This document shows positions 24,690 to 34,989 of a stretch of 64,000 nt of DNA, one piece after another. This DNA is from Ashinkailepas kermadecensis. Lineage: Eukaryota; Arthropoda; Thecostraca; Neolepadidae. The first letter of the stretch is position 1. The number at the start of each line of letters is the position of its first letter. The notes below the pieces were generated by a model. It worked only from the letters and a program-made list of their open reading frames with translations. It did no database searches and was not told where the DNA came from. The translations under genes were made by a program, and so were the position numbers. Location of the stretch: the NCBI GenBank assembly GCA_034440615.1, contig JAOTOM010004301.1:158501-222500 (forward strand), read 5' to 3'.

Positions 24690-25177
24690 TATTTACAAAA
24701 ATATGAATCGCACAATTCACACGTGGTGGTATTGGAACCGTCGCAATCCGCTGCATGGGCTAGTGTTGCGTGTGCCATCATGACAAACTGCACAACAATT
24801 TGCTCTGGAGCCATTCTCACACATTCAGGCATCCCACCAGAACTGAATTCGAGTAAATGGGTACCAAAACAAAAATCGCCTGACTCACTGAATACCTGTA
24901 GAGCATGCTTCTGACTAAGGTACGCTCTCGTGAGCTCACTCGCGTATGCAGGTTGTTCGGTTGAGGTATTGAAATGCAACGCGCCGGCGCCGTCGCCAGG
25001 TGTACAAAACCTGCCTTCGACGTCAAGGTCATCAGATTCCCATAATTCCTGGCTGTTCAGATTCTCAGCATCTGCAGCGAGGAGCTCGAGATCGCACGCT
25101 CGTGACACGTTTTGTATGAAAGTTTTGGCGGGCGCGTGTACAAAGCCGCATCCCCTCGAAGTGGGCAGGATCCACCC
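24690..25177 (-). CDS. Coding-like frame downstream of gene A (possible alternative 3' exon)
   Basis: Seen: about 160 open codons on the minus strand, ending in TAG near 24690, preceded by a good acceptor (CATGTCTTTCAG|GG) after 25178. First codon positions are G-rich and the composition is balanced and acidic (e.g. LWESDDLDVEGRF), unlike a random frame. It also carries several Cys residues near its C-terminus (DCDGSNTTTCELCDSYFC). It lies 180 bp past gene A's stop. If spliced from the acceptor it would be phase 1, compatible with exon 1 (skipping exon 2) but not with exon 2 or 3. Alternatives: a fortuitous frame in gene A's 3' UTR, or a separate gene. Family not recognised. Confidence 0.35.
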
Positions 25178-25356
25178 TGAAAGACATGCCACGTGGCTCG
25201 CCGGTGACCGACGAAGCAATGAGCTTCATAGAAGCTTCTCAAAGTTGTGTCGTACTCCCGAGGAGCTTGTGTGGTCCCCAGACAGCTCCTGCGCAGTTCT
25301 GGGCCACCCTCGGAGGGATGCTGGGTAGACGCAGCTGAGTGTAGCTTCGAGTCCGT

Positions 25357-25500
25357 TCACGGCAGTTTGTGTGCCACTGTGACGCAGATGTGGAGGGCAA
25401 TGCCGGCCCACAGACACTTGTCCAGAGTGAGCTGGCCGCAGACTGCGTCCAGGGCGGCCAGCAGTGGTGCGTTGTCACAGCCGCCCCTGTCCTTCCGCTC
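25357..25500 (-). CDS. Gene A, terminal exon 3
   Basis: Seen: a pyrimidine-rich acceptor (GTGTGTTGTTGCAG|GAG) before 25500 opens a phase-0 frame of 47 codons ending in TGA at 25359-25357. Exon 2 also ends in phase 0, so the two join cleanly over a 3,398-bp intron. The exon encodes residues 205-251: a basic/Gly/Cys start (ERKDRGGCDN), a helix, then a hydrophobic helix with Cys and Trp (KCLWAGIALHICV, 232-244) before a short basic end. Three exons total 756 bases (252 codons). The last helix sits where the central hydrophobic helix of a Bcl-2 fold would be, but the usual NWGR-type BH1 signature is absent and no BH2 follows. No canonical AATAAA is seen within 1 kb downstream; an ATTAAA-type hexamer lies near 24410. 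Confidence 0.68.
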   Translation of the reverse strand, partial: ERKDRGGCDNAPLLAALDAVCGQLTLDKCLWAGIALHICVTVAHKLP

Positions 25501-25539
25501 CTGCAACAACACACGCACCAGGGTCACAGGCGCACTCGC

Positions 25540-25830
25540 CATCAGAACCAGCGCCACCGTCAGACGCAGCAGTGTCTTCACAGCCAGCGCCAGCACAACA
25601 GTCAGCCTCGTAAGTAGGATTAGAACCAGAAATGATTTTCGGAACCAGAAACAGAGTCGCTAACTGTCATTCAGATTCTAAGTCAGGCATCACCAGGGTG
25701 CGAGTCAGGAGAAAGATCCAAATCAGCACCAGAACTCCAACGAAAATCACCTTCAAAACCCCAGTCAAAATCGCAATCGAGACCATGGCCAATCTCATCA
25801 TAGCTCAATCAGAACCATGGTCGGAGTTCC
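25540..25830. repeat. Degenerate CAGAACC / CAGTC simple repeats
   Basis: Irregular short motifs (ACCAGAA, AACCAG, CAGTCA) inside gene A intron 2. Confidence 0.5.
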
Positions 25831-26094
25831 AATGAATTAAATAACACAAGCACTGGCTGCTGATCCATATTTATGTATAAATTGCTTAGCGACGATAATG
25901 CCAGAGGATTGCCAGCCGAGTATCCTGAACTGGAGGTACAAAGATGGAGCTCAGTTCGATTAATATCGAAAATTAAAGTTCCAGCAACTTGCAAAACTCA
26001 ATGCCATCAATACCGGTAGCAAATGCAAGGTTGTTCTGCTGAACTAAACCAGCAGCAGTAGTAGCAACACCGAACAACAGGAGAACCTTGGGTA

Positions 26095-26242
26095 ATTATA
26101 TTGCTCATTCAACTGCTAGGTCATATAGTGTCGCCAACCTATCACGCGAATTGGTCGAGGTAATCCAACCGGTTGTGGGATTCGAACCCACGATCTTATG
26201 ATCAAGAGTCCAGAGCCCTTCCGATCGAGCTACCGCGAGCCC
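26095..26242 (-). mobile_element. tRNA-derived SINE, copy 2 (in gene A intron 2)
   Basis: On the minus strand: GGGCTCGCGGTAGCTCGATCGG (22 nt, 26242-26221) contains the A box; a perfect B box GGTTCGAATCC lies near 26187-26177. The anticodon arm does not pair well, and a non-tRNA body (GGTTGGATTACC, CGACCAATTCGCGTGA, GACCTAGCAGTTGAATG) continues to about 26100, shared with copy 1. Same strand as gene A. Confidence 0.72.
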
Positions 26243-26337
26243 TCCTCCCTCTTTGGGGACCCCTGCAGAAGCCCACTGGCCGACTGAGCAATCAATGAAC
26301 AGAAGCAATTTGTAGTGAAATGTGGGCCATTACATGC

Positions 26338-27330
26338 ATGCCGTGTGTCAAATGGGTACGGCGTGTCAGATCCATGTCGTGTGTCAAATGGGTACGGCGT
26401 GTCGGATCCATGTCGTGTGTCAAATGGGTACGGCGTGTCAGGTCCATGTCGTGTGTCAAATGGGTACGGCGTGTCAGATCCATGTCGTGTGTCAAATGGG
26501 TACGGCGTGTCAGGTCCATGTCGTATGTCAAATGGGTACGGCGTGTCAGGTCCATGTCGTGTGTCAAATGGGTACGGCGTGTCAGGTTCATGTCGTGTGT
26601 CAAATGGGTACGGCGTGTCAGATCCATGTCGTGTGTCAAATGGGCACGGCGTGTCAGGTTCATGTCGTGTGTCAAATGGGTACGGCGTGTCAGATCCATG
26701 TCGTGTGTCAAATGGGCACGGCGTGTCAGGTCCATGTCGTGTGTCAAATGGGTACGGTATGTCAGACGGCTGCAATATGTCAGATGGGTGCAGTGTGTCA
26801 GATGATACTGTGTTTCCGATGGGTTCAGTGTGTCAGATTGGTGCAGTACGTTAGATGGGTGCCGTGTGTCAGATTGGTACGATGTGTTAGATGGGTACAG
26901 TGTGTCAGATGGGTACTGTGTGTCAGATGGGTACGGTGCCAGATGTGTGCGGTGTGTAAGATGGGTGCAGTGTAGCAGATGGGTACAGTATGTCAAATGG
27001 GTGCAGTATGTCAGATGGGTACCGTGTGTCGGATAGGTGTAGTGTGTTAGATGGGCACAGTGAATCAGATGAGCACGATGTGTCAGATTGGTAAGGTGTG
27101 TCAGATTCAGATGGGTACGGTGTGTCAGATGGGTGCGGTGTGTCAGATGGGTGCGGTGTGTCAGATGGGTGCGGTGTGTCAGATGGGTGCCGTGTGTCAG
27201 ATAGGTGTGGTGTGTCAGATGGGTGTCGTTTGTCAGATAGGTGTGGTGTGTCAGATGGGTGCGGTGTGTCAGATGGGTGTGGTGTGTCAGATGGGTGCCG
27301 TGTGTCAGATGAGCGCGGTGTGTGGGTGTG
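26338..27330. repeat. 18-bp satellite with 36-bp dimers
   Basis: To about 26760 the unit is a 36-bp dimer (GTGTCAAATGGGTACGGC + GTGTCAGATCCATGTCGT). From there to 27330 the simpler 18-bp form GTGTCAGATGGGTGCGGT dominates. Both halves derive from one 18-mer. Open frames up to 394 codons are artefacts of a period divisible by 3. Confidence 0.95.
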
Positions 27331-28898
27331 TCGGCCGTCGGACTCCTGATCCGCCGTGTTCCGAGGCGACTGTCGTCTCGGGACATCGATTTCTCGGCCA
27401 TAATCAGCACGCAGCCGAACAAAAAGTGTCGCCGCTCGCTGACAGTCGTGCGGCTAATGATCCGCGCAGACGCCACGCGGCCACAGCAGGTGTGCGTCGG
27501 AAACGTATCAGATGGCTCGCCGCACCGGCAGTGATCAGGTGGCCACCGCGCACGTTCGGTCGCGCCCTCTGATATGGCCTTGAACCCGAGTGTTCAGGTG
27601 CGTGTGCCGTGGCTGACGCTGGTGAGATTGGGCGATGGATCTGTCCCTTCGTTTGTCGCACGATACAAATGCTATCCGAGTGTCAGCGAACGAATTGCAT
27701 GTTGCATGCTTCATATATTCAGCAGAAAGTATTTGGAGGAAATGCGCTGGTAGCTAAGCCATCTGCCATCCTCATTTCCCGAATAAATGTATTAATTATT
27801 TTCACGCGATCCAAGTGGCGCTGTTTCTGCTATCAATGTTTCGCTGGTGAGGTTGTCTCGGAACACGGCCGCTCGAGTACCTCTCGTGAGAAGACAAGTT
27901 TCCTTATCGCATTTTACGCTTCAGAAGTTTCCTTATAAAGCAGATGATGAAAATTAACTCGCCAAGCAGCCGTAGGGCTTCTCTTTGACTGGGTCGCTGG
28001 CCCGGTAACTTTGTGCTCATACTTGTAATTACAGTTCCAATGTTTTCATACGCAAGAACAAAGTGCACCCCCAGCAGAGGCACGGTCAATATCAAGCTCC
28101 TTCCCATCTAATTACTTGCCTGAGCTCCCGGGGGATTTTCCCATAACGCTACTGATTTCATCATCCTGGTATGGATAATACGGTTGAGACGTTCTAAATT
28201 GGGCAAATGTTGGGGAGATTCCGTTCAAGACGACGGCTGCTAAACAGTAAATGTAGGGCTGTTGGGTCTATTGATTTCTAAAGAATGACGATCGGCTTAC
28301 TTTGAACACACAGAATTACCGACTCGTTCACATGAAGCTAATTTTTTTAAACTGGGTCGCGAATGTTAGCGTCAGTCTTAAGCGAACACAATAGAAGATG
28401 TCCTCCCTACCGTTAGGGTACGAAATATCTTATTTCGGAACCAGAAATCTTGAGAATGAAGACCAGCCTTACCTTATTACCTTACCACCTATACCTTATA
28501 TTTTTTCTTACGAAGAATAACATTTTCCCCTAGAAGTATAGTTCGAATCCTACTCACCGATCAAGAAACAAACATATTGGGAAGGAAGCTTCTTACATTC
28601 CGCCTCCCTCATAGGAGAATTATGGCTGCGCTGCTGATGTCGGCCCCGTCCAAACCACCATCGCTATCCAGGAACCAGCTGAAGCTGTGCGGTGTCCATT
28701 CTAATGGTTTGAACATAAAATCAACCTCATTTAAGTTCGTTGTCAATCGGTTTCATATCATCTATTATTATCGTCTACTATCGGGTTCACATCGTTCTCC
28801 GTCAGTCACACGCAGTATTTGTTACCACTGCACATCGTCACACGACACTAACGCCAGAGCATCACATCACTCTGGCACTGAAGAACAGCAATGCCTAC

Positions 28899-29335
28899 CT
28901 TGTCCAGTGTCTCCTGCAGATCATCGGCGATCTGCCGGAGCAGAGCGCCAGTCTGCCGAATGACATCCTCTTCCACATCGTCGGCGGGCTGGCGGCCGTC
29001 GGCTGCCACCTTCAGTTCGCTCAACCTCTTCATCAGCAGAGCTTCGAACTCGGCCGACACGCGGTGTACTTTGTGAGCGAGGCAGCCGTAGACGCCGCGC
29101 ATAGTGGCGCTGTCCGTGTATGCCCTCGGACGGACTCGCTCCTTGTCTGGCATGGGCCTGCCGGCTGATCGGGCAGAAGCGCCGGCCGAGGAGGTGGCCG
29201 GCCGGCAGCCGCACGGACGGCCGGCCTGGGTTGCCAGGGACGGCTCGGCCGCCGTATTGCCGGTCAGGCTGCTCTGGACGAGGTCAGGCAGAGGCTTGCC
29301 CGAGCTCTGCACCTCGTCCACCTGCACAGATGCGT
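28899..29335 (-). CDS. Gene A, exon 2 (helical region with BH3-like motif)
   Basis: Seen: a strong acceptor (TCTGTCTGGTTTCAG|AC) before 29335 and a consensus donor (GACAAG|GTAGGC) after 28899 enclose 437 bases, i.e. the 2 bases finishing codon 59 plus 145 whole codons (residues 59-204). Codons favour G in position 1 and G/C in position 3. The first half is Pro/Ala/Gly/Ser-rich and probably disordered. Residues about 136-168 and 178-204 look like charged amphipathic helices. Residues 190-199 (LLRQIADDLQ) match the L-x3-[GA]-D core of Bcl-2 family BH3 motifs, with hydrophobic residues at three of the four usual positions (T187 occupies the first). Inference: possible divergent Bcl-2-like or BH3-containing protein; a chance match in a helix is equally possible. 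Confidence 0.75.
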
Positions 29336-30015
29336 CTGAAACCAGACAGACGCGCACGTTACCGCCAGTATCCACTGGGAACGGTGGGCCAACACTGGTA
29401 AGGTTGTGCCCGCTGTCCTCTACTCGTGTTATCCGCTCCATTTGATACAGTTCACCATTAGCTTTGTGTCCTAGACCAAGTTCATAGGTGGACCCAAAAA
29501 TACAAATGAAGATATATTTAAGCCATTCTATGCCCGAAAAATCTAGGAAAAACAATATTCCTCAAATTATAGCCGAATGCCAGCAGTAGGCCTCACATAA
29601 TTTCCTCCGAACTGGAGTCCAGAATCCCTCCAATTATCCTCAAAAGTCTCCAACCGTGGTTAAAGATCACTGCCATGAAAAATAACAACAGAATGCAGAG
29701 AATTCACTAGTCCATTAAATAGCATACAGTAAATAAGATGAACAGATCCGAATGCGCAACGATAGGACGATAGTACGAGAACGTACCCACCGAGGAATGC
29801 TGGTGAACCACGCGTGTGGTGCATACAAGTACTGCCCGAACAAAATGTAGTACATTATGACACGTATAGCTAGCGCGCATGGTCTGACTTGTAGTTAAGG
29901 ACCGATTGCATATGTAGAAGCATGGCTTAACATCATAGTATCTTTTGAAAATGGACAATGAAAGAGCAATGTTTTAGATCTATGCTGAAGAAATCATGGT
30001 TCTTTTTACGTGTGA

Positions 30016-30086
<71 letters not shown>

Positions 30087-31263
30087 GTGTTTGTGGGTGT
30101 GTGTGTGTGTGTTTTTGTCTGTGCTGTTAACCTACTGTTCAATAAATCATAACTCGGCATCGCCATATTTTTCCAAGGTTATAAAATAAAACACAGCGTC
30201 ACACATAATAGAAGCATTTCATTACCACGTGTTGTGGGCGAGTTTGAAAACCCGTCAGTAATTTCTGCTCAAATCGTAAAAATGATAGGAAGCCTAAGAA
30301 TGAAGTACATGGCGTATATTGGATTAACCGCCTGCTTTACAATTTCCTGTCCTGGTCCTTTGTTCGAAACCAAAAGGCTTCGGTGGGTAGGCAAACGTTG
30401 CGCTGATGAGACCAAGCAAATAAAAGTCTATTTAATTTTAGCTGATCAATAGGTGATAGAGATACGTCCCATAGCGATACAATAGATTATGATCAATTAG
30501 ATGAACATGGCCACCACAGATGACTATCCGGAGCCATATTCTAGAAGTGAGGACGTCTCATGAATACAACGGAACAAAGCCACTCACAAATATTGCTGCC
30601 CACTCCATCCCCCTCCCCACATTCATGCACTCAGCAGTAAGGGATTGGATGTACAGTCGTGATTGGAGCGTATTATCGTCAGGGTATCACTTTAATGAAT
30701 CATTGACAGTTTCCTTATGACAGAATGAGTGGCTGCATCGACAAAAAGAAGACCGCAGCATATTGGGTGCAGATTAGTATTGGTGAACCATATTATGAAA
30801 AGGTCGATATCGCTAGCAGACATTCACGCTAATCCGGTGAATGAAATATACAAGGGAGGGCAATCTGCACTGTCTTAATCTTGATAAAACAAATACATGG
30901 TCAGAATTTTCGGTACCGCTGAATCAGAGTCTGCCTGTGGATGGTTGCATGCAGTTGATGTGCGTAGTATACCCCTAAAATCACATGAGAGCCAATGAGG
31001 TAGTACTGCTAATGATTTGAAGCCCATCTGATTGCAGCATGCAAAAGCACCTGTAACCGTTTCTTAATACCTGACTTATGTTTTCTGGGAGTTCACAAAC
31101 ACCTATGGTATATCTCCGCTCTTAAATTCGTTCGTTGATAGTCGGCAATTAAGTAGCTAGGCGATATCCCCTTTTGTCAATGCATTGCTTTCCCAAACAA
31201 ACTGACTAAGCTTATCTTGTTGATATTGTATAATGCCAAGCCATAAGTGATGGTGGCAATCAC
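29336..31263 (-). other. Gene A intron 1
   Basis: 1,928-bp intron with GTGATT donor and TTTCAG acceptor. It holds a (TA)n run grading into (TG)n at 30018-30110 and otherwise unique, AT-moderate sequence in which I see no exon-like frame. Confidence 0.6.
30018..30110. repeat. (TA)n-(TG)n microsatellite
   Basis: TA to about 30080 then TG-rich to 30110, in gene A intron 1. Confidence 0.9.
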
Positions 31264-31438
31264 CTGTTGAAGATCTCCTGCTGGCGGCCGAAGAGGGTGC
31301 GTGCGACACCATGCCGAGAAGGGCGGCGATCTCGCGTGCGATGTGCCCGATCAGCTGGTGACGGAGCTGCGGCTCCACGGGGCCCGCACGGCCGGCGAAC
31401 GGCACGGCACCACTAATGAGCACGCTCTGCAGAGACAT
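31264..31438 (-). CDS. Gene A, exon 1 (putative first coding exon)
   Basis: Seen: from ATG at 31438-31436 the frame reads 58 codons plus one base and meets a consensus donor (CAG|GTGATT) after 31264, giving a phase-1 junction. The exon encodes residues 1-58: an N-terminal hydrophobic stretch, then an amphipathic helix (HQLIGHIAREIAALLG, about 28-42) and a Ser/Ala/Arg-rich tail. The frame stays open upstream to about 31702, but no ATG occurs there and the DNA becomes a CpG-rich patch, so I start at the first in-frame ATG. Its context is weak (C at -3), so an upstream coding exon is possible. The exon's G joins exon 2's AC to make codon 59 (Asp). Function not recognised. Confidence 0.5.
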
Positions 31439-31904
31439 GAGGTCTACTGGCTCGGCGACACCGTCACGGCCGGACGGAACTGTCGTGCTCGGCGGCAGCG
31501 ATGAGACAGACTGACGGCGGCCGGCGCCCGCCGCCGGGTAGTCACCGCCGGTGGCCACGAGCGGCGGCCGCCGCCGGCGCCTGCGACTCTCGGCCGTATC
31601 GGCACACACGAGCCGCCACCTGGCTACCGCGCGCGTGGCGGTCGCCGTCGCCGCGCTTGCCGGCCGCTGACCTCGCTGTGTCACACGCGCCCGGCCGCAC
31701 AAAATGGCCGCCCGGCGCGTGCCGCCACTGCCGAGAGTGGCGGGCGGTCAGACTCGTGCGGCCGATTGTGACAGTCTGCCACGGTCGTCAGGTGGCCGGC
31801 TGGCTGTGCTGCAGATGTGGCAGGTGTGTGGGCCGAGACGGGGACGTGGCGGCAGTGCGTCGAGAGGCACAGACAACATGGCCGCTGCATGGGATCACCC
31901 GCCG

Positions 31905-31975
31905 CCGGCTGAGGTCAACAGACGCCAAGGTCAGCCCACCGGCCACCGAGCGTGCCGACAAAATGGCGACATTCA
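31905..31975 (+). repeat. Dispersed GC-rich repeat, copy 1
   Basis: AAGGTCAGCCCACCGGCCAC then CGAGCGTGCCGACAAAATGG recurs at 34618-34657 with few differences. It contains the YY1-like AAAATGGCGAC. Confidence 0.6.
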
Positions 31976-32340
31976 GCCGGCCGTCGCTGCAACATTGCAG
32001 CGCCGGCTGCATGCCAGTCTGCTCGCCGCAATGGGTGATGCGGGATCTTGGAGACGTCAAAGTTTGATTGAACGTCACGAAAGTAGTACACTGGCAATTC
32101 GCACGGTACCAGCCAAATTGCTTCCGGGCAGGCACAGCCGAAGTTGAAATGTATCAAGGCAGCAAACGTCCCTGGTAATTGCAGGCAGTAATGTAATGTG
32201 TGACCCATTCTCTTGATTAAGTATCATTAAATGCAGGTCTTCATGACGACAACGGGTTGGAGTGGATATTAGTGTGTACACACTCATCACTAAATACGAC
32301 ACCTGCAGGAGTTCTGTTGATGCAGAAATGCTTCCTGCAT

Positions 32341-32460
32341 CTGTCTCCGTGTGGTAGAGCACGCGCCTACGAAGCAAATAATGTGTGAATATCACCTGGT
32401 GCGACTCCCAACGATATAATCCGAGGAGTTACAAGCCGACCATAGACCATGGCCTCACAT
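32341..32460 (+). mobile_element. Degenerate tRNA-derived SINE relic
   Basis: TGGTAGAGCACGCGCCTACG is A-box/D-arm-like; GGTGCGACTCCC resembles a decayed B box 36 bp on. The following ATAATCCGAGG and CCGACCATA faintly match the body of the two better SINE copies. Confidence 0.35.
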
Positions 32461-33261
32461 TAGCACAGCTACATCGATTACCTGTACGGCAGTCAGTGAA
32501 CAGTCCGGGTATGAATTAGATATCGCTTATAGGGTGGATTTTGATAGGCTTAGGCTAATTAGTGATGCTCAAACACATTGTCTGATTTTCACCTCAGTGC
32601 TCTAAAAATAGCAGTCATTCCCATGCACTCCAGAAGCATACCATCCAACATCGATAAGTGCTGATACCATATCCTCCCATGTAAAATGTGAGTTATAATG
32701 TGCTGAGGAAATGTAATGGGACATGCAATATGGAGATGTACTGGGATAAATGATACCATAGCATGCCCCAATTATGTTGAGCGTATTCAACTGAATAGCA
32801 CTTGGTACCTTGATAATACCAGGCCATTTGCATTTACGCTCGTTGCTTAATTGCTTCAAAAAGTACGATTGCTGAAATAAATGTGGTGACTTCGGAAAAC
32901 CCCATATTGATATGCCGAGGCCTGCTCGTGAAAGTTCTCTTAAACGCATCCTTGTACTCATTTTCTTTTAGGAAACAGTTATTGCTCGTTGAAAGGAATA
33001 ACTTCATGCCTTAAGAAGCTGCACTGATGAAAATCCCATTCTTTATTTTCAAACGTTTCGTCATTTAAAGCAGCGGTGTCATCAGACGGGGACAACGAAA
33101 TAGGCTCAAAGCAGGACGAATACCACCGATGTCTAGCTTTAGTCTGGATCAAACTCAAGTGAACGATTGCTCGAATGCATCAGGCGTTTTATTGTCGCTT
33201 CTTGAGCCGACCCGAGTCAACTCGAAAGGGCTCCATGTCTCGTAATTTTCGTGATGACACA
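32461..33261. other. No feature seen
   Basis: Unique sequence, short unsupported frames only. Confidence 0.5.
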
Positions 33262-33378
33262 CCATGCCGCAGCCAGTGTTCTCCTAACAAAAGTTCTCTT
33301 TTGGTCTAGTGTATTTTTTGGTGCAAAGGGAGACAGGGGGCCGGGCCCCGGGTTCCCCTACCCTTTACTGCGCCTCTG
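33262..33378. mobile_element. 117-bp hAT-like MITE
   Basis: Flanked by ATGACACA (33254-33261) and ATGACACT (33379-33386), a 7/8 target duplication. The ends CCATGCCGCAG and (reverse strand) CAGAGGCGCAG agree at 7 of 11 positions. Older or more degenerate than the 20.8-kb element. Confidence 0.55.
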
Positions 33379-33386
33379 ATGACACT

Positions 33387-34026
33387 TCTCGTTTGATTTT
33401 AGTGAATATGAATCACAATAAATTCTACCAAATTGGGTGAATCGCATTTGAGTCGAACCACATCAATGCTGAGTCAAATTTTAGCCTAGTCAGATGACGA
33501 TAAGGTGGCGATTTGAAGAAACTACTATATGAGCTGTACGTTTTCTTGAATGATGCCAATTTATGACACCATATGATCAACGGATAAGCCTGGTTTGCTG
33601 GGTACGTTGCATAATTATATTTCGTATTCAATGTCTTCCAGCCCTTCAACTTTTCAGCACTCGGATACTGATGGATAAATGGGGTCTGTACTATGCAGAT
33701 ATAGTACAGATTACAGCTTTTATTTCATTCAGACGAGATAACACAAAGATCAAATATAAGAAATGACCGAAATGGTCAAGTTGAAACCGAAATGCAAAAT
33801 GTAAGTCGCATAAATGACGGACGCGGTTCCTAAATATCGGATACTTGGGCTTCTAAACATGCTCTTGCAGTCCCACTCGCGTCATTTGAACACAACCACC
33901 CTCCGATACTTCTGTATCCATCCGACAATCATATGGAAAATTCCTTAATAGAGACCCTGATTTGAAGAGTATATTTATATCTGATAACTATTAATGATAG
34001 TGTAGGTCGGATGTGTAGCTAGTGCT
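33387..34026. other. No feature seen
   Basis: Unique sequence. Confidence 0.5.
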
Positions 34027-34215
34027 GTTGCAGACATGAAAATGCGGTGCTTCAGACATGAAAGTTCAGTGTTGCAGATCTGAGAATGCAGTGTTGCAGA
34101 AATGTGAATGCAATGTTGCAGACAGACATGAGATCATATGTGTTACAACGATGACAGTGTGGTGTTGCAAAATGAGGGCATGATGTTGCAGACATGAGCG
34201 TATGATGTGGCAGAC
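34027..34215. repeat. 22-bp minisatellite
   Basis: GTTGCAGACATGAAAATGCG-type units of 22 bp, clear for the first four copies and looser to 34215. Confidence 0.8.
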
Positions 34216-34589
34216 ATTGGAGTGCTGCTCGTGAATCGCTGTTCTCTCTCCAGGTATTTCGGTGCTATGGTTGCTGATCCCCCTCCACCATTTGATGTTG
34301 TAATGAGTAATAATAAGTTGCCTTTGCAACAGCATTTATTTTCTGTCTTCCTCCCACAGCAAGGATGCAACAGGATCCCGCAATATGCAATGATGAATAC
34401 CAGAACCTAACCAGACTGCTGGCATGTGATATCATGAGCGCTGTTCCATGTTTACATATGTCGGCGTATATTTGTGCACGGTGGCGTCAGTCTCTGCACG
34501 TGGCCGTCGATCAGTACGCGCTACTGTTGGATGTCCACCTGCCACGCTCGGCAACTGTCAGAATGGCCGTCCTAGGAAGCCGGGGCCAC

Positions 34590-34665
34590 GCGCCGTCGGC
34601 CGGGGTCGACACACCACAAGGTCAGCCCCCGGCCGCCGAGCGTGCCGACAAAATGGTGGGTGCGT
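34590..34665 (+). repeat. Dispersed GC-rich repeat, copy 2
   Basis: AAGGTCAGCCCCCGGCCGCC then GAGCGTGCCGACAAAATGG, matching the copy at 31.9 kb in the same orientation. Confidence 0.6.
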
Positions 34666-34775
34666 GATTGACCTGAGCACGGGCCGCACAACAGTGCTGA
34701 CGGCTCAGACGTGCTGAGTTGCCTGCAGTCTGCGCTGTGTTGCTGCGTGCTTTGCATGCTGCACAGAGCACGCAG

Positions 34776-34985
34776 CCACGTTGACAAACTCCATATGATG
34801 TGTAGATGTGCCGTGCTGCCTGCAGTCACCGAATATAAGCAGATAACGAGCATATACGAAGATGCAGCTGATCGATGAAGTTACATATATACAACATGTG
34901 GAGTTACATATGTACATCATATGGAGTTGCATATACACAGCATACGTAGTTACATATACACATCATATGAAGTTTGTCAACGTGG
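34776..34985. repeat. 210-bp element with 29-bp inverted ends
   Basis: CCACGTTGACAAACTCCATA... (34776-34804) is the reverse complement of 34957-34985 with one mismatch. Between them run about four 24-bp units of the type AGTTACATATGTACATCATA. No target duplication is seen. Confidence 0.8.
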
Positions 34986-34989
34986 TGTT

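Larger units (their letters stand above)
25501..28898 (-). other. Gene A intron 2
   Basis: 3,398-bp intron with GTAGGC donor and TTGCAG acceptor. It contains loose CAGAACC-type simple repeats (about 25540-25830), a tRNA-derived SINE (26095-26242) and the 18/36-bp array (26338-27330). The rest (27331-28898) is unique sequence with a short GC-richer patch near 27350-27560 and no convincing exon. Confidence 0.55.
31264..32050. promoter_or_regulatory. CpG-rich patch at the 5' end of gene A
   Basis: The interval is visibly GC- and CpG-dense compared with its flanks. It covers exon 1 and roughly 600 bp upstream, where a promoter would be expected. On the plus strand it holds several A-rich ATGGC motifs (ACAAAATGGCCGCC near 31698, ACAACATGGCC near 31874, ACAAAATGGCGAC near 31958) that resemble YY1 core sites. 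No TATA box is evident. Promoter activity is inferred from position and composition only. Confidence 0.4.

Noticed and set aside
26170..26242. Functional tRNA gene on the minus strand
   Set aside because: B box is perfect, but the anticodon arm and acceptor stem do not pair and the copy continues into a body shared with another repeat: SINE.
26338..26760. Regular 36-bp repeat resembling a CRISPR array
   Set aside because: Units are contiguous, both halves are related and there are no unique spacers or cas genes; eukaryotic satellite.
26292..27476. 394-codon minus frame rich in Thr-His-Leu
   Set aside because: Derived from the 18/36-bp satellite.
31501..32147. Plus-strand frames in the CpG patch
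   Set aside because: GC-rich DNA leaves several frames open; no motif and no splice logic, and gene A runs on the other strand.
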